This document shows positions 8,227 to 20,984 of a stretch of 34,581 bases of DNA, piece by piece. Each line of letters starts with the position of its first letter. Position 1 is the stretch's first letter. This DNA comes from an uncultured Pelagibacteraceae bacterium. Its GTDB lineage: Bacteria > Pseudomonadota > Alphaproteobacteria > Pelagibacterales > Pelagibacteraceae. The stretch is from assembly GCA_902576395.1 (NCBI GenBank), contig CACGVB010000012.1:1-34581 (forward strand), written 5' to 3'. The position numbers were made by a program, and so were the translations under genes. Below the pieces are notes generated by a model, which saw only the letters and a list, made by a program, of their open reading frames with translations, did no database searches and had not been told where the DNA came from.

Positions 8227-10002
8227 ATGAGTGCATACAAAATTATTGATCATGAATATGATGTTGTTGTTCTAGGTGCAGGTGGTTCTGGGCTAAGAGC
8301 AGCTGTAGGATTAAGTGAAGCGGGATTAAAAACTGCATGTGTCTCTAAAGTGTTCCCAACCAGAAGCCACACCTCCGCAGCACAAGGTGGTATTTCAGCA
8401 GCACTCGGAAATATGGGTGAAGATGATTGGAGATGGCATATGTACGACACTGTTAAAGGTGCTGATTGGTTAGGAGACCAGGACTCTATAGAATATTTAT
8501 GTAAGGAAGCGCCAGCTGCTGTTCTAGAATTAGAAAAGTATGGAGTTCCATTTAGCAGAACAGATGATGGCAAAATTTATCAAAGACCTTTTGGTGGCAT
8601 GACAAAAAACTATGGAAATGAGACTGTGCAAAGAACTTGTGCAGCAGCAGATAGAACTGGACATGCAATACTTCACACATTGTATGGACAAGCTTTAAAA
8701 CATAATACCGAATTTTTTATAGAATACTTCGCACTAGATTTGATAATGAAAGATGGAGCATGCAAAGGTATAATTGCTTGGAACCTTAATGATGGAACAA
8801 TTCACAGATTTAAGTCCCATACAACAATTATAGCAACAGGTGGTTATGGAAAAGTGTATTACTCAGCTACTTCAGCTCATACGTGCACTGGAGATGGAAA
8901 TGCTATGGCTTTAAGAGCTGGATTACCATTACAAGATATGGAATTTGTACAATTTCATCCAACAGGTATTTATGGTCATGGAACATTAATTTCAGAGGGT
9001 GTAAGAGGAGAAGGTGGTTATCTAGTAAATTCAAAAGGAGAAAGATTTATGGAGCGTTATGCTCCTAAAGCAAAAGATTTAGCATCTAGAGATGTCGTGA
9101 GTAGATCAATTGCAGTAGAAATTAACGAAGGCAGAGGTATAGGAAAAGAACAAGATCACGTTCATCTTCATATTGATCATTTGGACCCAAAGGTTATAGA
9201 TGAGAGGCTTCCAGGAATATCAGAAGCATCTAAATTATTTGCAAACGTTGATGTAACCAAGGAGCCTATACCAGTAGTACCCACAGTGCATTATAATATG
9301 GGTGGAATACCAACAAATTATAAAGCAGAGGTTCTTACATTAAATGGATCTGAAAAAACTGTACCCGGGTTAATGGCTATTGGCGAAGCAGCATGTGTTT
9401 CTGTTCACGGTGCAAATAGATTAGGTTCAAATTCATTAATAGATTTAGTAGTTTTTGGAAGAGCTGCAGCGAAAAGAGCAGCAGAATTAGTAAAACCTGG
9501 AATGAAGCATGAGGAAATTGATAAAAATGAAACGGATAGATGTTTAGATAGATTTGATAAATTAAGAAACTCAGAAGGCTCAAATCCAACATCTGAACTA
9601 AGACTTTCAATGCAAAAGACAATGCAATCAAAGTGTGCTGTATTTAGAACTGAGAAAACATTAAAAGAAGGCGTTGATGAAATTAGAAGACCTTATGATG
9701 GAATGGACTCTCTTTCTGTAAAAGATAAATCATTAATATTCAACACAGATTTAGTTGAAACTCTAGAATTTGATAACTTAATAAGACAAGCAATAACTAC
9801 AATGGATTCTGCGTATCATAGAAAAGAAAGCAGAGGAGCCCATGCAAGAGAAGATTTTCCAAAGAGAGACGATGAGAACTATATGCAACATACTCTGTCT
9901 TGGTGTAATGGTTCAAAAACTAAAATTAATTACAGACCTGTTCATAGATCAACACTTACAAATGATGTACAATATTTTCCTCCACAGGAAAGAGTATATT
10001 AA
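8227..10002 (+). CDS. sdhA: succinate dehydrogenase flavoprotein subunit
   Basis: The 591-residue catalytic subunit oxidises succinate to fumarate on the cytoplasmic face of the inner membrane. The dinucleotide fold GAGGSG is at 17-22. His48 in [10 protein letters not shown] is the residue that carries covalently bound FAD in this family. Later motifs are FVQFHPTGI, the substrate-site segment [27 protein letters not shown] and [18 protein letters not shown]. Length and order of motifs match SdhA from end to end. The gene lies two bases after sdhD and shares one base with sdhB (TAATG), so the four subunits form one translational unit sdhCDAB. Confidence 0.98.
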   Translation: MSAYKIIDHEYDVVVLGAGGSGLRAAVGLSEAGLKTACVSKVFPTRSHTSAAQGGISAALGNMGEDDWRWHMYDTVKGADWLGDQDSIEYLCKEAPAAVLELEKYGVPFSRTDDGKIYQRPFGGMTKNYGNETVQRTCAAADRTGHAILHTLYGQALKHNTEFFIEYFALDLIMKDGACKGIIAWNLNDGTIHRFKSHTTIIATGGYGKVYYSATSAHTCTGDGNAMALRAGLPLQDMEFVQFHPTGIYGHGTLISEGVRGEGGYLVNSKGERFMERYAPKAKDLASRDVVSRSIAVEINEGRGIGKEQDHVHLHIDHLDPKVIDERLPGISEASKLFANVDVTKEPIPVVPTVHYNMGGIPTNYKAEVLTLNGSEKTVPGLMAIGEAACVSVHGANRLGSNSLIDLVVFGRAAAKRAAELVKPGMKHEEIDKNETDRCLDRFDKLRNSEGSNPTSELRLSMQKTMQSKCAVFRTEKTLKEGVDEIRRPYDGMDSLSVKDKSLIFNTDLVETLEFDNLIRQAITTMDSAYHRKESRGAHAREDFPKRDDENYMQHTLSWCNGSKTKINYRPVHRSTLTNDVQYFPPQERVY

Positions 10003-10772
10003 TGGTTCAATTAAATTTACCTGCAAACTCAAAGGTAGAAAAAGGTCAATACTACAAAGATAAAACAGGTTCAAAAAATATTAGAAAAGTAAATGTTTAT
10101 AGATGGGATCCATCTACAAATGAAAATCCAAGACTTGATACCTATGAAGTTGATATGGATAATTGTTCATCTAAAGTGCTTGATGTTTTAAACAAAATTA
10201 AAAATGAAATAGATCCGTCTATTGCTTATAGAAGATCTTGCGCTCATGGAGTATGTGGGTCATGTGCAATGAATATGAATGGAAAGAATGGTCTAGCGTG
10301 TACCAAATCTCATTCTGAATTAAATGGAGACATCGATATTTATCCATTACCACATTTAAAAGTTTTGAAAGATTTAATTGGAGACTTAAGTACTCTTTAT
10401 AAACAATACGAGTCCGTTGAACCTTGGTTAAAAACCTCAAAAGTAAATGATAAAGAAAATATTCAATCTAAAGATGACAGAGCAAAATTAGATGGATTGT
10501 ATGAATGTATAATGTGTGCATGTTGTTCAACGTCTTGTCCGAGTTATTGGTGGAACGGTGAAAAGTACTTAGGTCCAGCTGTTTTACTTCAGGCTTATAG
10601 ATGGATAATTGATAGTAGAGATGAAGATAGAAAAGAAAGACTTAAAAAAGTTGCTGATGAACTTAAACTTTACAGATGTCATACTATCTTGAATTGTACA
10701 AATGCTTGTCCCAAGGGCTTAAATCCTGCAAAAGCTATTGCAGAGATAAAGAAAATGCTTGCAACAGCTTGA
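10002..10772 (+). CDS. sdhB: succinate dehydrogenase iron-sulfur subunit
   Basis: The 256-residue subunit passes electrons from SdhA to ubiquinone. The [2Fe-2S] ligands are Cys80, 85, 88 and 100 ([15 protein letters not shown]). The second domain has [12 protein letters not shown] at 169-180 and [12 protein letters not shown] at 226-237, which supply the [4Fe-4S] and [3Fe-4S] clusters. Trp183/Trp184 in SYWW and His227 correspond to quinone-pocket residues of the E. coli enzyme. It overlaps sdhA by one base and ends 24 bases before mmsA. Nothing is missing, so the electron path to the quinone site looks intact even though the anchors appear to lack haem ligands. Confidence 0.98.
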   Translation: MVQLNLPANSKVEKGQYYKDKTGSKNIRKVNVYRWDPSTNENPRLDTYEVDMDNCSSKVLDVLNKIKNEIDPSIAYRRSCAHGVCGSCAMNMNGKNGLACTKSHSELNGDIDIYPLPHLKVLKDLIGDLSTLYKQYESVEPWLKTSKVNDKENIQSKDDRAKLDGLYECIMCACCSTSCPSYWWNGEKYLGPAVLLQAYRWIIDSRDEDRKERLKKVADELKLYRCHTILNCTNACPKGLNPAKAIAEIKKMLATA

Positions 10773-10796
10773 TTACTTAATTAAATAATTTCAATC

Positions 10797-12290
10797 ATGA
10801 ATTTAATCAAACATTTTGTTGGTGGAAAAGTAATATCAGGTAATTCAGAGAGAAAAGGAAAAATCTTTAACCCTGCGACCGGGGAACAAGAGTCTGAGGT
10901 TATTTTAGCCTCAAAAGCAGATTTAGATGGTGCAGTAGAAATTGCACAAAAAGCTTTTGAGACTTGGTCATTAAACCCTCCACTTCAAAGAGCAAGAATA
11001 ATGTTTAAATTCAAAGAGCTTATAGAGAAAAATTTTGATGAACTGGCAAAACTAATAGTCTCAGAACATGGAAAAGTTTATGAGGATGCTAAGGGATCAT
11101 TAATAAGAGGATTAGAAGTTGTAGAGTTTGCATGTGGAATTCCCCACTTGCTTAAAGGAGAGTTTTCTGAAAATGTTGGAACAAACGTTGATAGTTATTC
11201 AATGCGACAGCCTTTGGGAGTTTCAGCCGGCATAACCCCATTTAATTTTCCAGCAATGGTACCTATGTGGATGTTTCCATTAGCTATAGCATGTGGTAAT
11301 AGTTTTATTTTAAAACCATCAGAAAAAGATCCCTCATGTCCGATGAAATTGGCAGAACTGCTTCACGAAGCTGGTCTTCCTGAGGGAGTTTTTAATGTTG
11401 TAAATGGTGATAAAGAGGTTGTTGATGCGATATTGATAAACCAAAATATTAAATCTGTAAGTTTTGTTGGATCAACTCCTATTGCTAAGTACATTTATGA
11501 AAATGCAGCTAAAAATGAAAAAAGAGTTCAAGCATTAGGTGGAGCAAAAAATCATTTAGTTGTAATGCCAGATTGTGATTTAGATGGTGCCGTAAATGGT
11601 TTAATGGGTGCTGCATATGGTTCAGCTGGAGAAAGATGTATGGCGCAGTCAGTAGCAGTAGCTGTCGGTGATGTAGGTGATGAGTTAGTATCAAGACTAT
11701 CAAAAAAAGCTGAAGCATTAAAAATTGGACCTGGTATGGATAAATCATCCGAGATGGGCCCTTTAGTAACCAAAGAACATTTGGAAAAAGTAAAAAGCTA
11801 TGTAGATCTAGGAGTTAAAGAAGGAGCAAAACTTGTTCTTGATGGAAGAAATTTGAAATTGCAGGGCTATGAAAATGGTTTTTATATTGGTGGGTGTCTT
11901 TTTGATCATGTGACTATTGATATGAGAATTTATAAAGAGGAAATATTCGGACCAGTTTTATCTGTGGTTAGGGTAAAAACATTTGAAGAGGCTACAAAAA
12001 TGATTAATGAGCACGAATATGGAAATGGAGTTAGCATTTATACTAGAGATGGAGATGCAGGCAGAACTTTTGCAAGTAAAATCCAAGTTGGAATGGTAGG
12101 AATAAATGTTCCAATACCAGTTCCAATGGCTTTTCATAGTTTTGGAGGATGGAAGAGGTCTTTATTTGGAGATAGTGGAACACATGGTATGGAAGGAGTA
12201 AAATTTTATACTAAATTAAAAACAATTACCTCCAGATGGCCATCAGGAATTAGATCTAATCCTGAGTTTATCATGCCAACAATGAAATAA
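10797..12290 (+). CDS. mmsA: methylmalonate-semialdehyde dehydrogenase (CoA-acylating)
   Basis: The 497-residue aldehyde dehydrogenase turns (methyl)malonate semialdehyde plus CoA into propionyl-CoA or acetyl-CoA with loss of CO2. The catalytic Cys281 is in SAGERCMAQS. The usual general-base Glu of the superfamily is replaced by Asn252 in ALGGAKNH, the hallmark of the CoA-dependent MmsA group. PFNFPAMVPMWMFP and the C-terminal FGGWKRSLFGDSGTHG agree with that group. It belongs to valine, myo-inositol or beta-alanine type catabolism; which one cannot be told here. Its place between sdhB and mdh puts a propionyl/acetyl-CoA producer in the middle of the TCA genes. Confidence 0.93.
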   Translation: MNLIKHFVGGKVISGNSERKGKIFNPATGEQESEVILASKADLDGAVEIAQKAFETWSLNPPLQRARIMFKFKELIEKNFDELAKLIVSEHGKVYEDAKGSLIRGLEVVEFACGIPHLLKGEFSENVGTNVDSYSMRQPLGVSAGITPFNFPAMVPMWMFPLAIACGNSFILKPSEKDPSCPMKLAELLHEAGLPEGVFNVVNGDKEVVDAILINQNIKSVSFVGSTPIAKYIYENAAKNEKRVQALGGAKNHLVVMPDCDLDGAVNGLMGAAYGSAGERCMAQSVAVAVGDVGDELVSRLSKKAEALKIGPGMDKSSEMGPLVTKEHLEKVKSYVDLGVKEGAKLVLDGRNLKLQGYENGFYIGGCLFDHVTIDMRIYKEEIFGPVLSVVRVKTFEEATKMINEHEYGNGVSIYTRDGDAGRTFASKIQVGMVGINVPIPVPMAFHSFGGWKRSLFGDSGTHGMEGVKFYTKLKTITSRWPSGIRSNPEFIMPTMK

Positions 12291-13259
<969 letters not shown>

Positions 13260-14420
13260 ATGAATATACACGAGCACCAAGCAAAACAAATTCTAAAAAA
13301 GTATGGAGCGAATGTACCCGAGGGAGTATTTGCATTTAATGTATCTGATCTTTTGCAAAAAACTAAAGAATTGAAAACTGATAAGTATGTTCTCAAAGCT
13401 CAAATTCATGCTGGTGGAAGAGGTAAGGCTGGCGGAGTAAAAATTGTTGATAATTTAGAAAATTTAGAAAAAGAAGCAAATATTTTGCTTGGCAAAAACC
13501 TAATTACTCATCAAACAGGACCCTTAGGTAGAGAAGTAAAAAGACTATATGTTGAGGAGGTATCTAATATTAGTAAAGAATTTTATCTTTCTTGTCTAGT
13601 TGATAGAGGAAGTTCAAAAATTGCATTTATTTCAAGTGATCAAGGAGGAATGAACATTGAAGAAGTTGCCCAAAATACACCTGAAAAAATTTTAACAACT
13701 AAAGTCGATTTTAACCAAGAAATTTCTGAGGTTGATTGTAAGAAAATTATTAAGGTTTTTGAATTAGATGATAACTCTGGTTCAGAAGCTATAAGCTTAA
13801 TAAAAGCAATTTATAAATTGTTCATAGAAAATGATGCAAATTTAGTAGAAATTAACCCACTTATTTTAACGAAAGAAAATAAAGTGGTTTGTCTTGATGC
13901 AAAAATGACATTTGATGAAAATGCATTATTTAAACATCCTGAGATTCAAGAATTAAGAGACTATAATGAGGAAGAAGCCACTGAAATTGAAGCAAGCAAA
14001 CATGACTTGGCATATATAAAATTAGATGGAAGTATAGGATGTATGGTAAACGGTGCAGGATTAGCAATGGCTACTATGGATATCATAAAGCTTTATGGTG
14101 AAGAGCCTGCAAATTTTTTAGATGTAGGAGGTGGAGCATCAAAAGAAAAAGTTTCTGCTGCATTCAAAATTATTTTATCAGATAAAAATGTTAAAGGAAT
14201 ATTGATAAATATTTTTGGTGGAATTATGAGATGTGATGTGCTTGCGCAAGGTGTTGTAGATGCAGCAAAAGAAATTAAAATTGAAGTTCCGTTAGTAGTA
14301 AGATTAGCAGGAACAAACTTTGAAGAAGGAAAAAAGATATTACAGAATTCGGGTTTAAAAATTATATCTGCAAATGACTTATCAGATGCTGCAAAAAAAA
14401 TTGTAGAGGCAATAAAATAA
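13260..14420 (+). CDS. sucC: succinyl-CoA synthetase beta subunit
   Basis: The 386-residue ATP-grasp subunit works with SucD to convert succinyl-CoA to succinate with nucleotide triphosphate formation. The N-terminus [16 protein letters not shown] is typical, GGRGKAGG (52-59) is the nucleotide-binding loop, and EINPL (197-201) is a metal-site segment. The C-terminal half has LDVGGGAS and [10 protein letters not shown], which contact the alpha subunit and phosphate. The start directly follows the mdh stop. The end shares one base with sucD (TAATG). Length matches the bacterial family. Confidence 0.97.
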   Translation: MNIHEHQAKQILKKYGANVPEGVFAFNVSDLLQKTKELKTDKYVLKAQIHAGGRGKAGGVKIVDNLENLEKEANILLGKNLITHQTGPLGREVKRLYVEEVSNISKEFYLSCLVDRGSSKIAFISSDQGGMNIEEVAQNTPEKILTTKVDFNQEISEVDCKKIIKVFELDDNSGSEAISLIKAIYKLFIENDANLVEINPLILTKENKVVCLDAKMTFDENALFKHPEIQELRDYNEEEATEIEASKHDLAYIKLDGSIGCMVNGAGLAMATMDIIKLYGEEPANFLDVGGGASKEKVSAAFKIILSDKNVKGILINIFGGIMRCDVLAQGVVDAAKEIKIEVPLVVRLAGTNFEEGKKILQNSGLKIISANDLSDAAKKIVEAIK

Positions 14421-15295
14421 TGTCAGTATTAATTAATAAAAATACAAAAGTAATCTGCCAAGGTTTTACAGGATCCCATGGTACTTTTCACTCTGAACAA
14501 TCTATTAAATACGGAACAAACTTAGTTGGGGGCGTAACACCAAAAAAAGGTGGACAAATTCACTTAGAAAGACCAGTGTTTAACACAGTTAAAGAAGCAA
14601 AAGATGCCACTGGTGCTGATGCAACAATGATATATGTGCCTGCAAAGTTTGCCTCATCAGCCATCATTGAAGCCATAGATGCATCTATTCAATTAATTGT
14701 TTGTATTAGCGAAGGAATACCAATTTTAGATATGTTAAAAGTAAAAAAAAAATTACAAAATTCTAAATCCAGATTAATTGGTCCAAACTGTCCAGGAATA
14801 ATTACACCTAATGAATGTAAAATTGGAATAATGCCAGGTAATATTCATAAAAAAGGTTCAGTTGGAATTGTATCTAGATCAGGAACACTAACCTATGAGG
14901 CAGTTGCTCAAACAACAGAGAACAATCTTGGTCAATCAACATGTATAGGAATTGGTGGGGATCCAATTAATGGAACTAATTTCATTGATTGCCTTGATTT
15001 ATTTTTAAATGACGATCAAACAGAGTCTATACTAATGATTGGAGAAATAGGTGGAACTGCTGAAGAAGAAGCAGCAGAATTTGTAAAAAATCACAAAATA
15101 AAAAAACCAATTGTTGGATTTATAGCTGGAGTAACTGCTCCACCAGGAAGAAGAATGGGACATGCTGGTGCTATTATTTCAGGTGGCAAAGGAAATGCTG
15201 AAGAAAAGATAAAAAAAATGCAAGATTGTGGTATTACTGTTGCTAATTCTCCCTCTGATATTGGAAAAACGCTACTAAATAAATTGTCTAATTGA
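14420..15295 (+). CDS. sucD: succinyl-CoA synthetase alpha subunit
   Basis: The 291-residue CoA-binding subunit carries the phosphohistidine intermediate. [11 protein letters not shown] near the start is the CoA-binding loop, GPNCPG is at 121-126, and the phosphorylated residue is His248 in [14 protein letters not shown]. All family landmarks are present in order. It is coupled to sucC by a one-base overlap. A 35-base gap before sucA contains a TATAAT box, so downstream genes may also have their own promoter. Confidence 0.97.
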   Translation: MSVLINKNTKVICQGFTGSHGTFHSEQSIKYGTNLVGGVTPKKGGQIHLERPVFNTVKEAKDATGADATMIYVPAKFASSAIIEAIDASIQLIVCISEGIPILDMLKVKKKLQNSKSRLIGPNCPGIITPNECKIGIMPGNIHKKGSVGIVSRSGTLTYEAVAQTTENNLGQSTCIGIGGDPINGTNFIDCLDLFLNDDQTESILMIGEIGGTAEEEAAEFVKNHKIKKPIVGFIAGVTAPPGRRMGHAGAIISGGKGNAEEKIKKMQDCGITVANSPSDIGKTLLNKLSN

Positions 15296-15315
15296 TAACA
15301 TTTTGTTTGTATAAT
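15284..15315 (+). promoter_or_regulatory. possible promoter for sucA
   Basis: A perfect TATAAT at 15310-15315, directly preceded by TG, lies 15 bases before the sucA ATG. The best -35-like match is TTGTCT at 15284-15289, which leaves a long 20-base spacer, so it would rely on the TG contact. This is the only sizeable gap inside the TCA cluster, so an internal promoter for sucAB-lpd is plausible. In such AT-rich DNA a chance match is also quite possible. Confidence 0.3.
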
Positions 15316-15330
15316 ATTTAAAGAATTAAT

Positions 15331-18210
15331 ATGTCAGCTTCCAAAAATCTTGAGTACAAAAAAACTTCATTTTTAATTAAATCAAACAATGCATTTATTG
15401 AGCAAATGTATGTAAAGTTTATAAATAAAGATCCTAGTTTGCCAGAAGGTTGGAAAGAGTATTTTATCGATATAAGTGAAGATTTAGACTCTGTTGTTAG
15501 AGAAATAAAGGGTCCCTCATGGAGTCCTAAAAAAGTAAAAATTAAAGAAAATATAAAATTTAAAAAAGAAGTTTCCACTCTTAAAGTTAATCAAGCTGAT
15601 GTAATAGTTGGTAATAGTAATTCAATAAGAGCAGTTTCACTTATTAGATCTTATAGACAAAGAGGACATCTACTTTCTAAACTAGATCCACTTGAAATTA
15701 GAGAAAGTGAATATTTAGATGAATTGCACCCTGAAAATTATGGTTTTAGTAAAGAAGATTATGATAAACAAATATATTTAGATGGTATTTTAAATAAGGA
15801 GTATTCAAACATAAGAGAAATTTTATCCATACTTAGAAAAACTTATTGTGGATCAGTTGGTTATGAATATATGCACATATCCAATCCAACTGAGAGAAAA
15901 TGGTTTAGGGATAGAGTAGAAAAAGACGAAAATGCATTAAAATTTACTGAAAATGGCAAAAGTGCAATTTTAAACAAATTAATCCAAGCTGAGGGATTTG
16001 AGAAATTTTTGCATACTAAATATGTTGGTTCTAAAAGATTTGGTTTAGATGGTGGTGAAAGTTTAATTCCAGGCTTAGAACAAATTATAAAAATTGGTGG
16101 TCAATCCAAGATTAAAGAGGTTAAAATTGGAATGTCTCACAGAGGAAGACTAAATGTTTTAGCTAACGTCTTGCAAAAATCTTATAAAAGAATATTTAAT
16201 GAATTTGCAGGTGAATTAAATAATACCGATGAAGACAGTGCAGGCGATGTAAAATATCATTTGGGAGCTTCATCTGATAGAGAATTTGATGGAAATTCTG
16301 TTCATGTAAGTTTAACAGACAATCCTTCACATTTGGAAGCAGTTAATCCAGTAGTATTGGGTCAGACCAGAGCAAAACAATTTTTTCATAAAGATACTGA
16401 GAGAAATAAAGTAATTCCGATTTTAATTCATGGTGATGCTGCTTTTGCTGGACAAGGTGTTGTTGCTGAATGTTTTGCAATGTCGGGTTTACCTGGACAT
16501 AATACAGGTGGAACTATTCATATAATAGTTAATAATCAAATAGGATTTACCACAAGTCCAAGGTTTGCAAGATCTTCACCTCACCCATCAGATATTGCAA
16601 AAATGGTTGATGCGCCTATCATCCATGTTAATGGAGACGACCCAGAAGCTGTTGTTTATGGCTCAAGAATTGCAACTGAATTTAGATTAAAGTTTAACAG
16701 AGATGTAGTCATCGACTTAGTTTGTTACAGACGATTTGGACATAATGAGGGAGACGAGCCATCATTCACTCAACCATTGATGTATAAAAAAATTAGATCA
16801 CATCAATCAACAGCAAATATATATGGATCTAAGCTTATTAATGAAAATTTAATTTCTAAAGAAGATTTAAATGATAAAATAAAAAAATTTAAGGATCTTT
16901 TAGATGATCAATTTAAGACAGCAAAAGATTATAATCCTAAAATAGAATGGTTTGAGGGTGCATGGTCTAGTTATAAACCTAAAAAAGGGCAAGATAAAAG
17001 AGGAATTACGGGAGCAGATGAAAAGATACTTAAAAATATTTCAGATAAAATAAATGTCGTTCCATCCGAAATAAGTATTCACAAAACTATTAGCAAAATT
17101 TTGCAAAGTAGGAAAAAATCTGTTGATGATGGTTTAAATATTGACTGGTCAACTGCTGAATCATTAGCTTTTGGCTCATTATTAGATGAAGGTTTTCCAG
17201 TTCGATTTGTAGGACAAGATTCTGGGAGAGGAACATTCAGTCAGAGACATTCAGTTTTAAGAGACCAAACGAATAACTCTAGATATATTCCATTAAATAA
17301 TATTTCAAAACATCAAAAAAAATTTGAAATTGTTGATAGTTTTTTGTCAGAACTTGCGGTTTTAGGATTTGAATATGGATATAGTTTAGTAGAACCAAAT
17401 ACTCTTACTCTATGGGAAGCTCAATTTGGTGATTTTGCTAATGGTGCGCAAGTTATAATCGATCAATTTATCTCTTCGGGTGAAAGAAAATGGCAAAGAG
17501 CATCAGGTTTAGTAATGTTATTACCTCATGGTTATGAAGGTCAAGGACCAGAACATTCATCAGCTAGACTTGAAAGATTTTTACAAATGTGTGCAAATGA
17601 TAATCTTCAAGTTATGAATTGCACAACTCCAGCAAATTATTTTCACGCTTTACGTAGACAGATACATCGTGATTTTAGAAAACCACTTGTAATCATGACA
17701 CCTAAATCTTTGTTAAGAAATAAGTTTTGTGTATCAACCATTGATGATTTTAGTAAGCAAACGTCATTTCACCGAATAATGTGGGATCACGCATTAAGTG
17801 ATCAATCTAAAAACTTTATTAAACTAAAAAAATCTAGTGAAATTAAAAAAGTAATAATCTGTTCAGGAAAAGTATACTTTGATCTTTTGAATGCTAGAGA
17901 AAAGTTAAAAAGAGATGATGTCGTAATGTTTAGAATAGAGCAACTTTATCCTTTTCCAGCAAAGAGTTTGGTAAAAGAACTTAAACCATATGCTAAAAAT
18001 GCTAATTTTTATTGGTGTCAGGAAGAGCCAAAAAATATGGGTGCATGGTTTTCAGTGAGAGATTATATACAATGGACATTGGATACCATTAAAGCTAAAA
18101 ATAATGTAGTTTCTTATATTGGTAGAAGTCCTGATGCGTCACCAGCCACTGGATATGCTAAAAGACATCAAATTGAGCAACAAGAAATTATAAATGAAGT
18201 ATTTGATTAA
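15331..18210 (+). CDS. sucA: 2-oxoglutarate dehydrogenase E1 component
   Basis: The 959-residue thiamin-diphosphate enzyme decarboxylates 2-oxoglutarate and succinylates the lipoyl group of SucB. The N-terminal segment [20 protein letters not shown] is the E1o-specific tail that binds E2. [12 protein letters not shown] lies in the active-site region. The cofactor motif runs from GDAAF (368-372) to VNNQIGF (400-406). [12 protein letters not shown] and the C-terminal [12 protein letters not shown] are conserved in this family. Length is close to the usual 900-1000. It shares one base with sucB (TAATG), so E1 and E2 are translationally coupled. Confidence 0.97.
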   Translation: MSASKNLEYKKTSFLIKSNNAFIEQMYVKFINKDPSLPEGWKEYFIDISEDLDSVVREIKGPSWSPKKVKIKENIKFKKEVSTLKVNQADVIVGNSNSIRAVSLIRSYRQRGHLLSKLDPLEIRESEYLDELHPENYGFSKEDYDKQIYLDGILNKEYSNIREILSILRKTYCGSVGYEYMHISNPTERKWFRDRVEKDENALKFTENGKSAILNKLIQAEGFEKFLHTKYVGSKRFGLDGGESLIPGLEQIIKIGGQSKIKEVKIGMSHRGRLNVLANVLQKSYKRIFNEFAGELNNTDEDSAGDVKYHLGASSDREFDGNSVHVSLTDNPSHLEAVNPVVLGQTRAKQFFHKDTERNKVIPILIHGDAAFAGQGVVAECFAMSGLPGHNTGGTIHIIVNNQIGFTTSPRFARSSPHPSDIAKMVDAPIIHVNGDDPEAVVYGSRIATEFRLKFNRDVVIDLVCYRRFGHNEGDEPSFTQPLMYKKIRSHQSTANIYGSKLINENLISKEDLNDKIKKFKDLLDDQFKTAKDYNPKIEWFEGAWSSYKPKKGQDKRGITGADEKILKNISDKINVVPSEISIHKTISKILQSRKKSVDDGLNIDWSTAESLAFGSLLDEGFPVRFVGQDSGRGTFSQRHSVLRDQTNNSRYIPLNNISKHQKKFEIVDSFLSELAVLGFEYGYSLVEPNTLTLWEAQFGDFANGAQVIIDQFISSGERKWQRASGLVMLLPHGYEGQGPEHSSARLERFLQMCANDNLQVMNCTTPANYFHALRRQIHRDFRKPLVIMTPKSLLRNKFCVSTIDDFSKQTSFHRIMWDHALSDQSKNFIKLKKSSEIKKVIICSGKVYFDLLNAREKLKRDDVVMFRIEQLYPFPAKSLVKELKPYAKNANFYWCQEEPKNMGAWFSVRDYIQWTLDTIKAKNNVVSYIGRSPDASPATGYAKRHQIEQQEIINEVFD

Positions 18211-19532
18211 TGAGTGAAAAAATTTTAGTTCCAGTATTAGGAGAAAGTATAACTGAAGCAACAGTTTCTAAATGGTTGAAAAGAGAAGGAGAAACAGTTG
18301 AGGCGGATGAAGCAATAGTTGAACTGGAAACCGATAAAGTAAATTTAGAAGTTCCCTCTCCTATTAGTGGGACATTATCAGAAATTAGTTTTAGAGATGG
18401 AGATACAGTTGAAGTTGGAGCTGTTTTGGGCTCAATTTCTGAGGGAAATATAGATATTAAAAAAGCACCTGAGACTAATAAACAACCTGAAGATAATAAA
18501 GAAAAAGAAATTATAGATCAGAAAAGCAATGTGATTAATTTAGATATAGAAAAAAAACCTCAAACTAAGTTAGAGGAACCATTAGTATTAACTGAAGATA
18601 ATTCAATGGAGCTATTAGAAGAAGAGCCTTTGCTTTTAACTGATGAAGTAGAAACAGAGGAAACCTCACAGCAGCCAATTATTCTTTCTCCTGCTGTAAG
18701 AAAAATCGTTACAGAAAAAAATATCAACATAGATAATGTAAAAGGAACAGGTAAGGCTGGAAGAATTTTAAAAGGTGATCTAATTACCATGATGGGATCC
18801 AACCCACAACCCAACCAAAGAAGAATTCAATACGGTGAAGAAGAAAGAATTAAAATGACTCGTTTAAGACAAACGATTGCTAAAAGATTAAAACAAGCAC
18901 AAGAAAATGCAGCAATGTTAACTACTTTTAATGAGGTAGATATGTCTGGGATTATGGCAATGAGAAAAGATAATCAAGAAGATTTTAAAAGTAGATATGG
19001 AATTAAATTAGGCTTAATGTCATTTTTTGTTAAAGCTTGTGTTGTTGGACTCAAATTATTTCCAGCAATAAATGCTGAAATTGAAGATCAAGATATAATT
19101 TACAAAAATTATTATAATATAAGCTTTGCTGTTGGAACCGAAAAAGGTTTAGTAGTTCCAGTGCTAAGAAATGCAGATGAGATGTCATTTGCTGATATAG
19201 AAAAAGAAATTAAAAAATTATCAGACAAAGCAAATGAAGGTAACCTAACAATTGATGACTTACAAGGAGGTACCTTTACTATAAGCAATGGAGGTGTTTA
19301 TGGCTCTATGCTTTCAACACCAATATTAAATCCACCTCAATCAGGCGTATTAGGAATGCATAATATTGTTGAAAGACCAGTAAATGATAATGGTGAGATA
19401 AAAATTAAGCCTATAATGTATTTGGCTTTGTCATATGATCATAGAATTATTGATGGAAAGGAATCCGTGTCGTTCTTAAAAACTGTTAAAGAAAATTTAG
19501 AAGACCCTAGAAGATTATTTTTAAATATCTAA
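18210..19532 (+). CDS. sucB: dihydrolipoyl succinyltransferase, E2 of 2-oxoglutarate dehydrogenase
   Basis: The 440-residue E2 core protein has three domains. The single lipoyl domain (about 2-78) has lipoylated Lys43 in [13 protein letters not shown] peripheral-subunit-binding domain lies at about 157-195 ([13 protein letters not shown] to RILKGDL). The C-terminal catalytic domain has SYDHRIIDG with His411 and Asp415. The linker at 80-155 is strongly acidic and holds a short internal repeat, EEPLVLTED at 121-129 and EEPLLLTDE at 137-145. It transfers the succinyl group to CoA and hands reduced lipoate to the adjacent lpd product. It is joined to both neighbours by one-base overlaps. Confidence 0.97.
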   Translation: MSEKILVPVLGESITEATVSKWLKREGETVEADEAIVELETDKVNLEVPSPISGTLSEISFRDGDTVEVGAVLGSISEGNIDIKKAPETNKQPEDNKEKEIIDQKSNVINLDIEKKPQTKLEEPLVLTEDNSMELLEEEPLLLTDEVETEETSQQPIILSPAVRKIVTEKNINIDNVKGTGKAGRILKGDLITMMGSNPQPNQRRIQYGEEERIKMTRLRQTIAKRLKQAQENAAMLTTFNEVDMSGIMAMRKDNQEDFKSRYGIKLGLMSFFVKACVVGLKLFPAINAEIEDQDIIYKNYYNISFAVGTEKGLVVPVLRNADEMSFADIEKEIKKLSDKANEGNLTIDDLQGGTFTISNGGVYGSMLSTPILNPPQSGVLGMHNIVERPVNDNGEIKIKPIMYLALSYDHRIIDGKESVSFLKTVKENLEDPRRLFLNI

Positions 19533-20926
19533 TGGCTGAAAAATTTGATGTTACTGTAATTGGAGGAGGACCTGCAGGATATGTATGTGCAATTAGATTA
19601 TCACAATTAGGATTAAAAACTGCATGTGTGGAGTCCAGAGGATCTTTGGGAGGCACTTGTCTTAATATAGGATGTATTCCTTCTAAAAGCCTATTAAATA
19701 TGTCTGAAAGTTTTCATAAAGCAAAAAATTTCTCTAATATTGGCATTGAAACTGGTGAAATTAAGCTAAATCTGGAAAAAATGATGAGCAATAAAGAAAG
19801 CTCTGTTGCAACACTTACAAAAGGAGTGGAGTTTTTATTTAAAAAAAACAAAGTTACTTATATTAAAGGTGTGGGATCTTTTGATGAAAAAAATGAAATA
19901 TTAGTCAAAAATGATAAATCAGAAATAAAAATTAAAACTGATAAAACTATAATTAGCACAGGATCAGAACCTTTATCTCTTCCAGGAATAGATTTTGATG
20001 AACAAAAAATTCTTTCATCAACAGGAGCTCTTAATATTTCTAAGCTTCCAAAAAAAATGGTTGTTGTTGGGGGTGGTTATATTGGATTGGAGATGGGTTC
20101 TGTTTGGTCAAGATTAGGAACTGAGGTTCAAGTCATAGAATATTTAGATCACATCACCCCAGGACTCGATAAAGAAATTTCAAATGAATTTATGAAAATT
20201 TTAAAAAAACAGAATATTAAATTTGAATTAAATACTAAAGTTGAAAAAATTACTAAAAATGACAAAGGAGTAATTATAGAAACAACAAATAAAGATTCAA
20301 AAAATAATATTGAAGCTGACGTAGTTTTGATTTCTGTTGGAAGAAAACCCTATACAGATAAATTAAATTTAGAAAAAATTGGAGTAAATCTTGATAAAAA
20401 AGGAAAAATCATAGTTAATAAAAATTTTGAAACCAATGTTAAAAATGTTTATGCAATAGGAGATGTTATAGATGGACCTATGTTGGCTCATAAAGCTGAG
20501 GAGGAAGGAATAGCCGTAGCAGAGTTAATTGCTGGACAGTCAGGTCATGTGAATTATGATATCATACCAGGTGTAATTTATACTTCACCAGAGGTAGCCT
20601 ATGTTGGTAAAAACGAAGAAGAATTAAAAGAAAAAAAAATAAACTTTAAAGTTGGCAAATTCCCTTTTATGGCAAACTCAAGGGCTAAAGCAATAAATGA
20701 ACCAGAGGGATTTGTAAAAATATTAGCTGAAAGCACAACAGATAGAGTGTTAGGAGTACATATAATCGGACCTCATGCTGGAGAAATGATTGCTGAAATG
20801 TCAGTTGCCATGGAATTTGGAGCAAGTTCAGAGGATATAGCAAGAACTTGTCATGCACATCCTACTTTCTCAGAAGCAATTAAAGAAGCAGCTCTATCAG
20901 TTGATAAAAGACAAATACACTCTTAG
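19532..20926 (+). CDS. lpd: dihydrolipoyl dehydrogenase (E3)
   Basis: The 464-residue FAD disulfide oxidoreductase re-oxidises dihydrolipoamide with NAD. The FAD fold GGGPAGY is at 11-17, the redox pair Cys43-Cys48 is in GGTCLNIGCIPSK, and the NAD fold is VVGGGYIGLEMG. The second FAD motif is NVYAIGDVIDGPMLAHKAEEE. The C-terminal HAHPTFSE supplies His443 and Glu448 of the catalytic dyad. It is the third enzyme of the 2-oxoglutarate dehydrogenase complex encoded here and may also serve other complexes. It ends the TCA cluster; a 43-to-58-base gap follows. Confidence 0.97.
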   Translation: MAEKFDVTVIGGGPAGYVCAIRLSQLGLKTACVESRGSLGGTCLNIGCIPSKSLLNMSESFHKAKNFSNIGIETGEIKLNLEKMMSNKESSVATLTKGVEFLFKKNKVTYIKGVGSFDEKNEILVKNDKSEIKIKTDKTIISTGSEPLSLPGIDFDEQKILSSTGALNISKLPKKMVVVGGGYIGLEMGSVWSRLGTEVQVIEYLDHITPGLDKEISNEFMKILKKQNIKFELNTKVEKITKNDKGVIIETTNKDSKNNIEADVVLISVGRKPYTDKLNLEKIGVNLDKKGKIIVNKNFETNVKNVYAIGDVIDGPMLAHKAEEEGIAVAELIAGQSGHVNYDIIPGVIYTSPEVAYVGKNEEELKEKKINFKVGKFPFMANSRAKAINEPEGFVKILAESTTDRVLGVHIIGPHAGEMIAEMSVAMEFGASSEDIARTCHAHPTFSEAIKEAALSVDKRQIHS

Positions 20927-20984
20927 ATTAATTTAAAATCATATCTTTCATTATATTAATTGTATAGTAGTGATATATTTAAGT

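Noticed and set aside
8250..8573. Minus-strand open frame opposite sdhA, and similar long frames opposite leuB, atpA, mmsA and asd
   Set aside because: They lie fully within strongly conserved genes on the other strand, and their proteins show no recognisable domain; they are shadows of codon bias.
20940..20970. TATAGT at 20963-20968 as a promoter for the sulfotransferase gene
   Set aside because: No acceptable -35 box at normal spacing; such boxes are frequent by chance in this AT-rich sequence.
20970..20984. GTG start for the TPR-sulfotransferase
   Set aside because: It adds five residues with no ribosome site; the ATG at 20985 begins directly at the first TPR helix.
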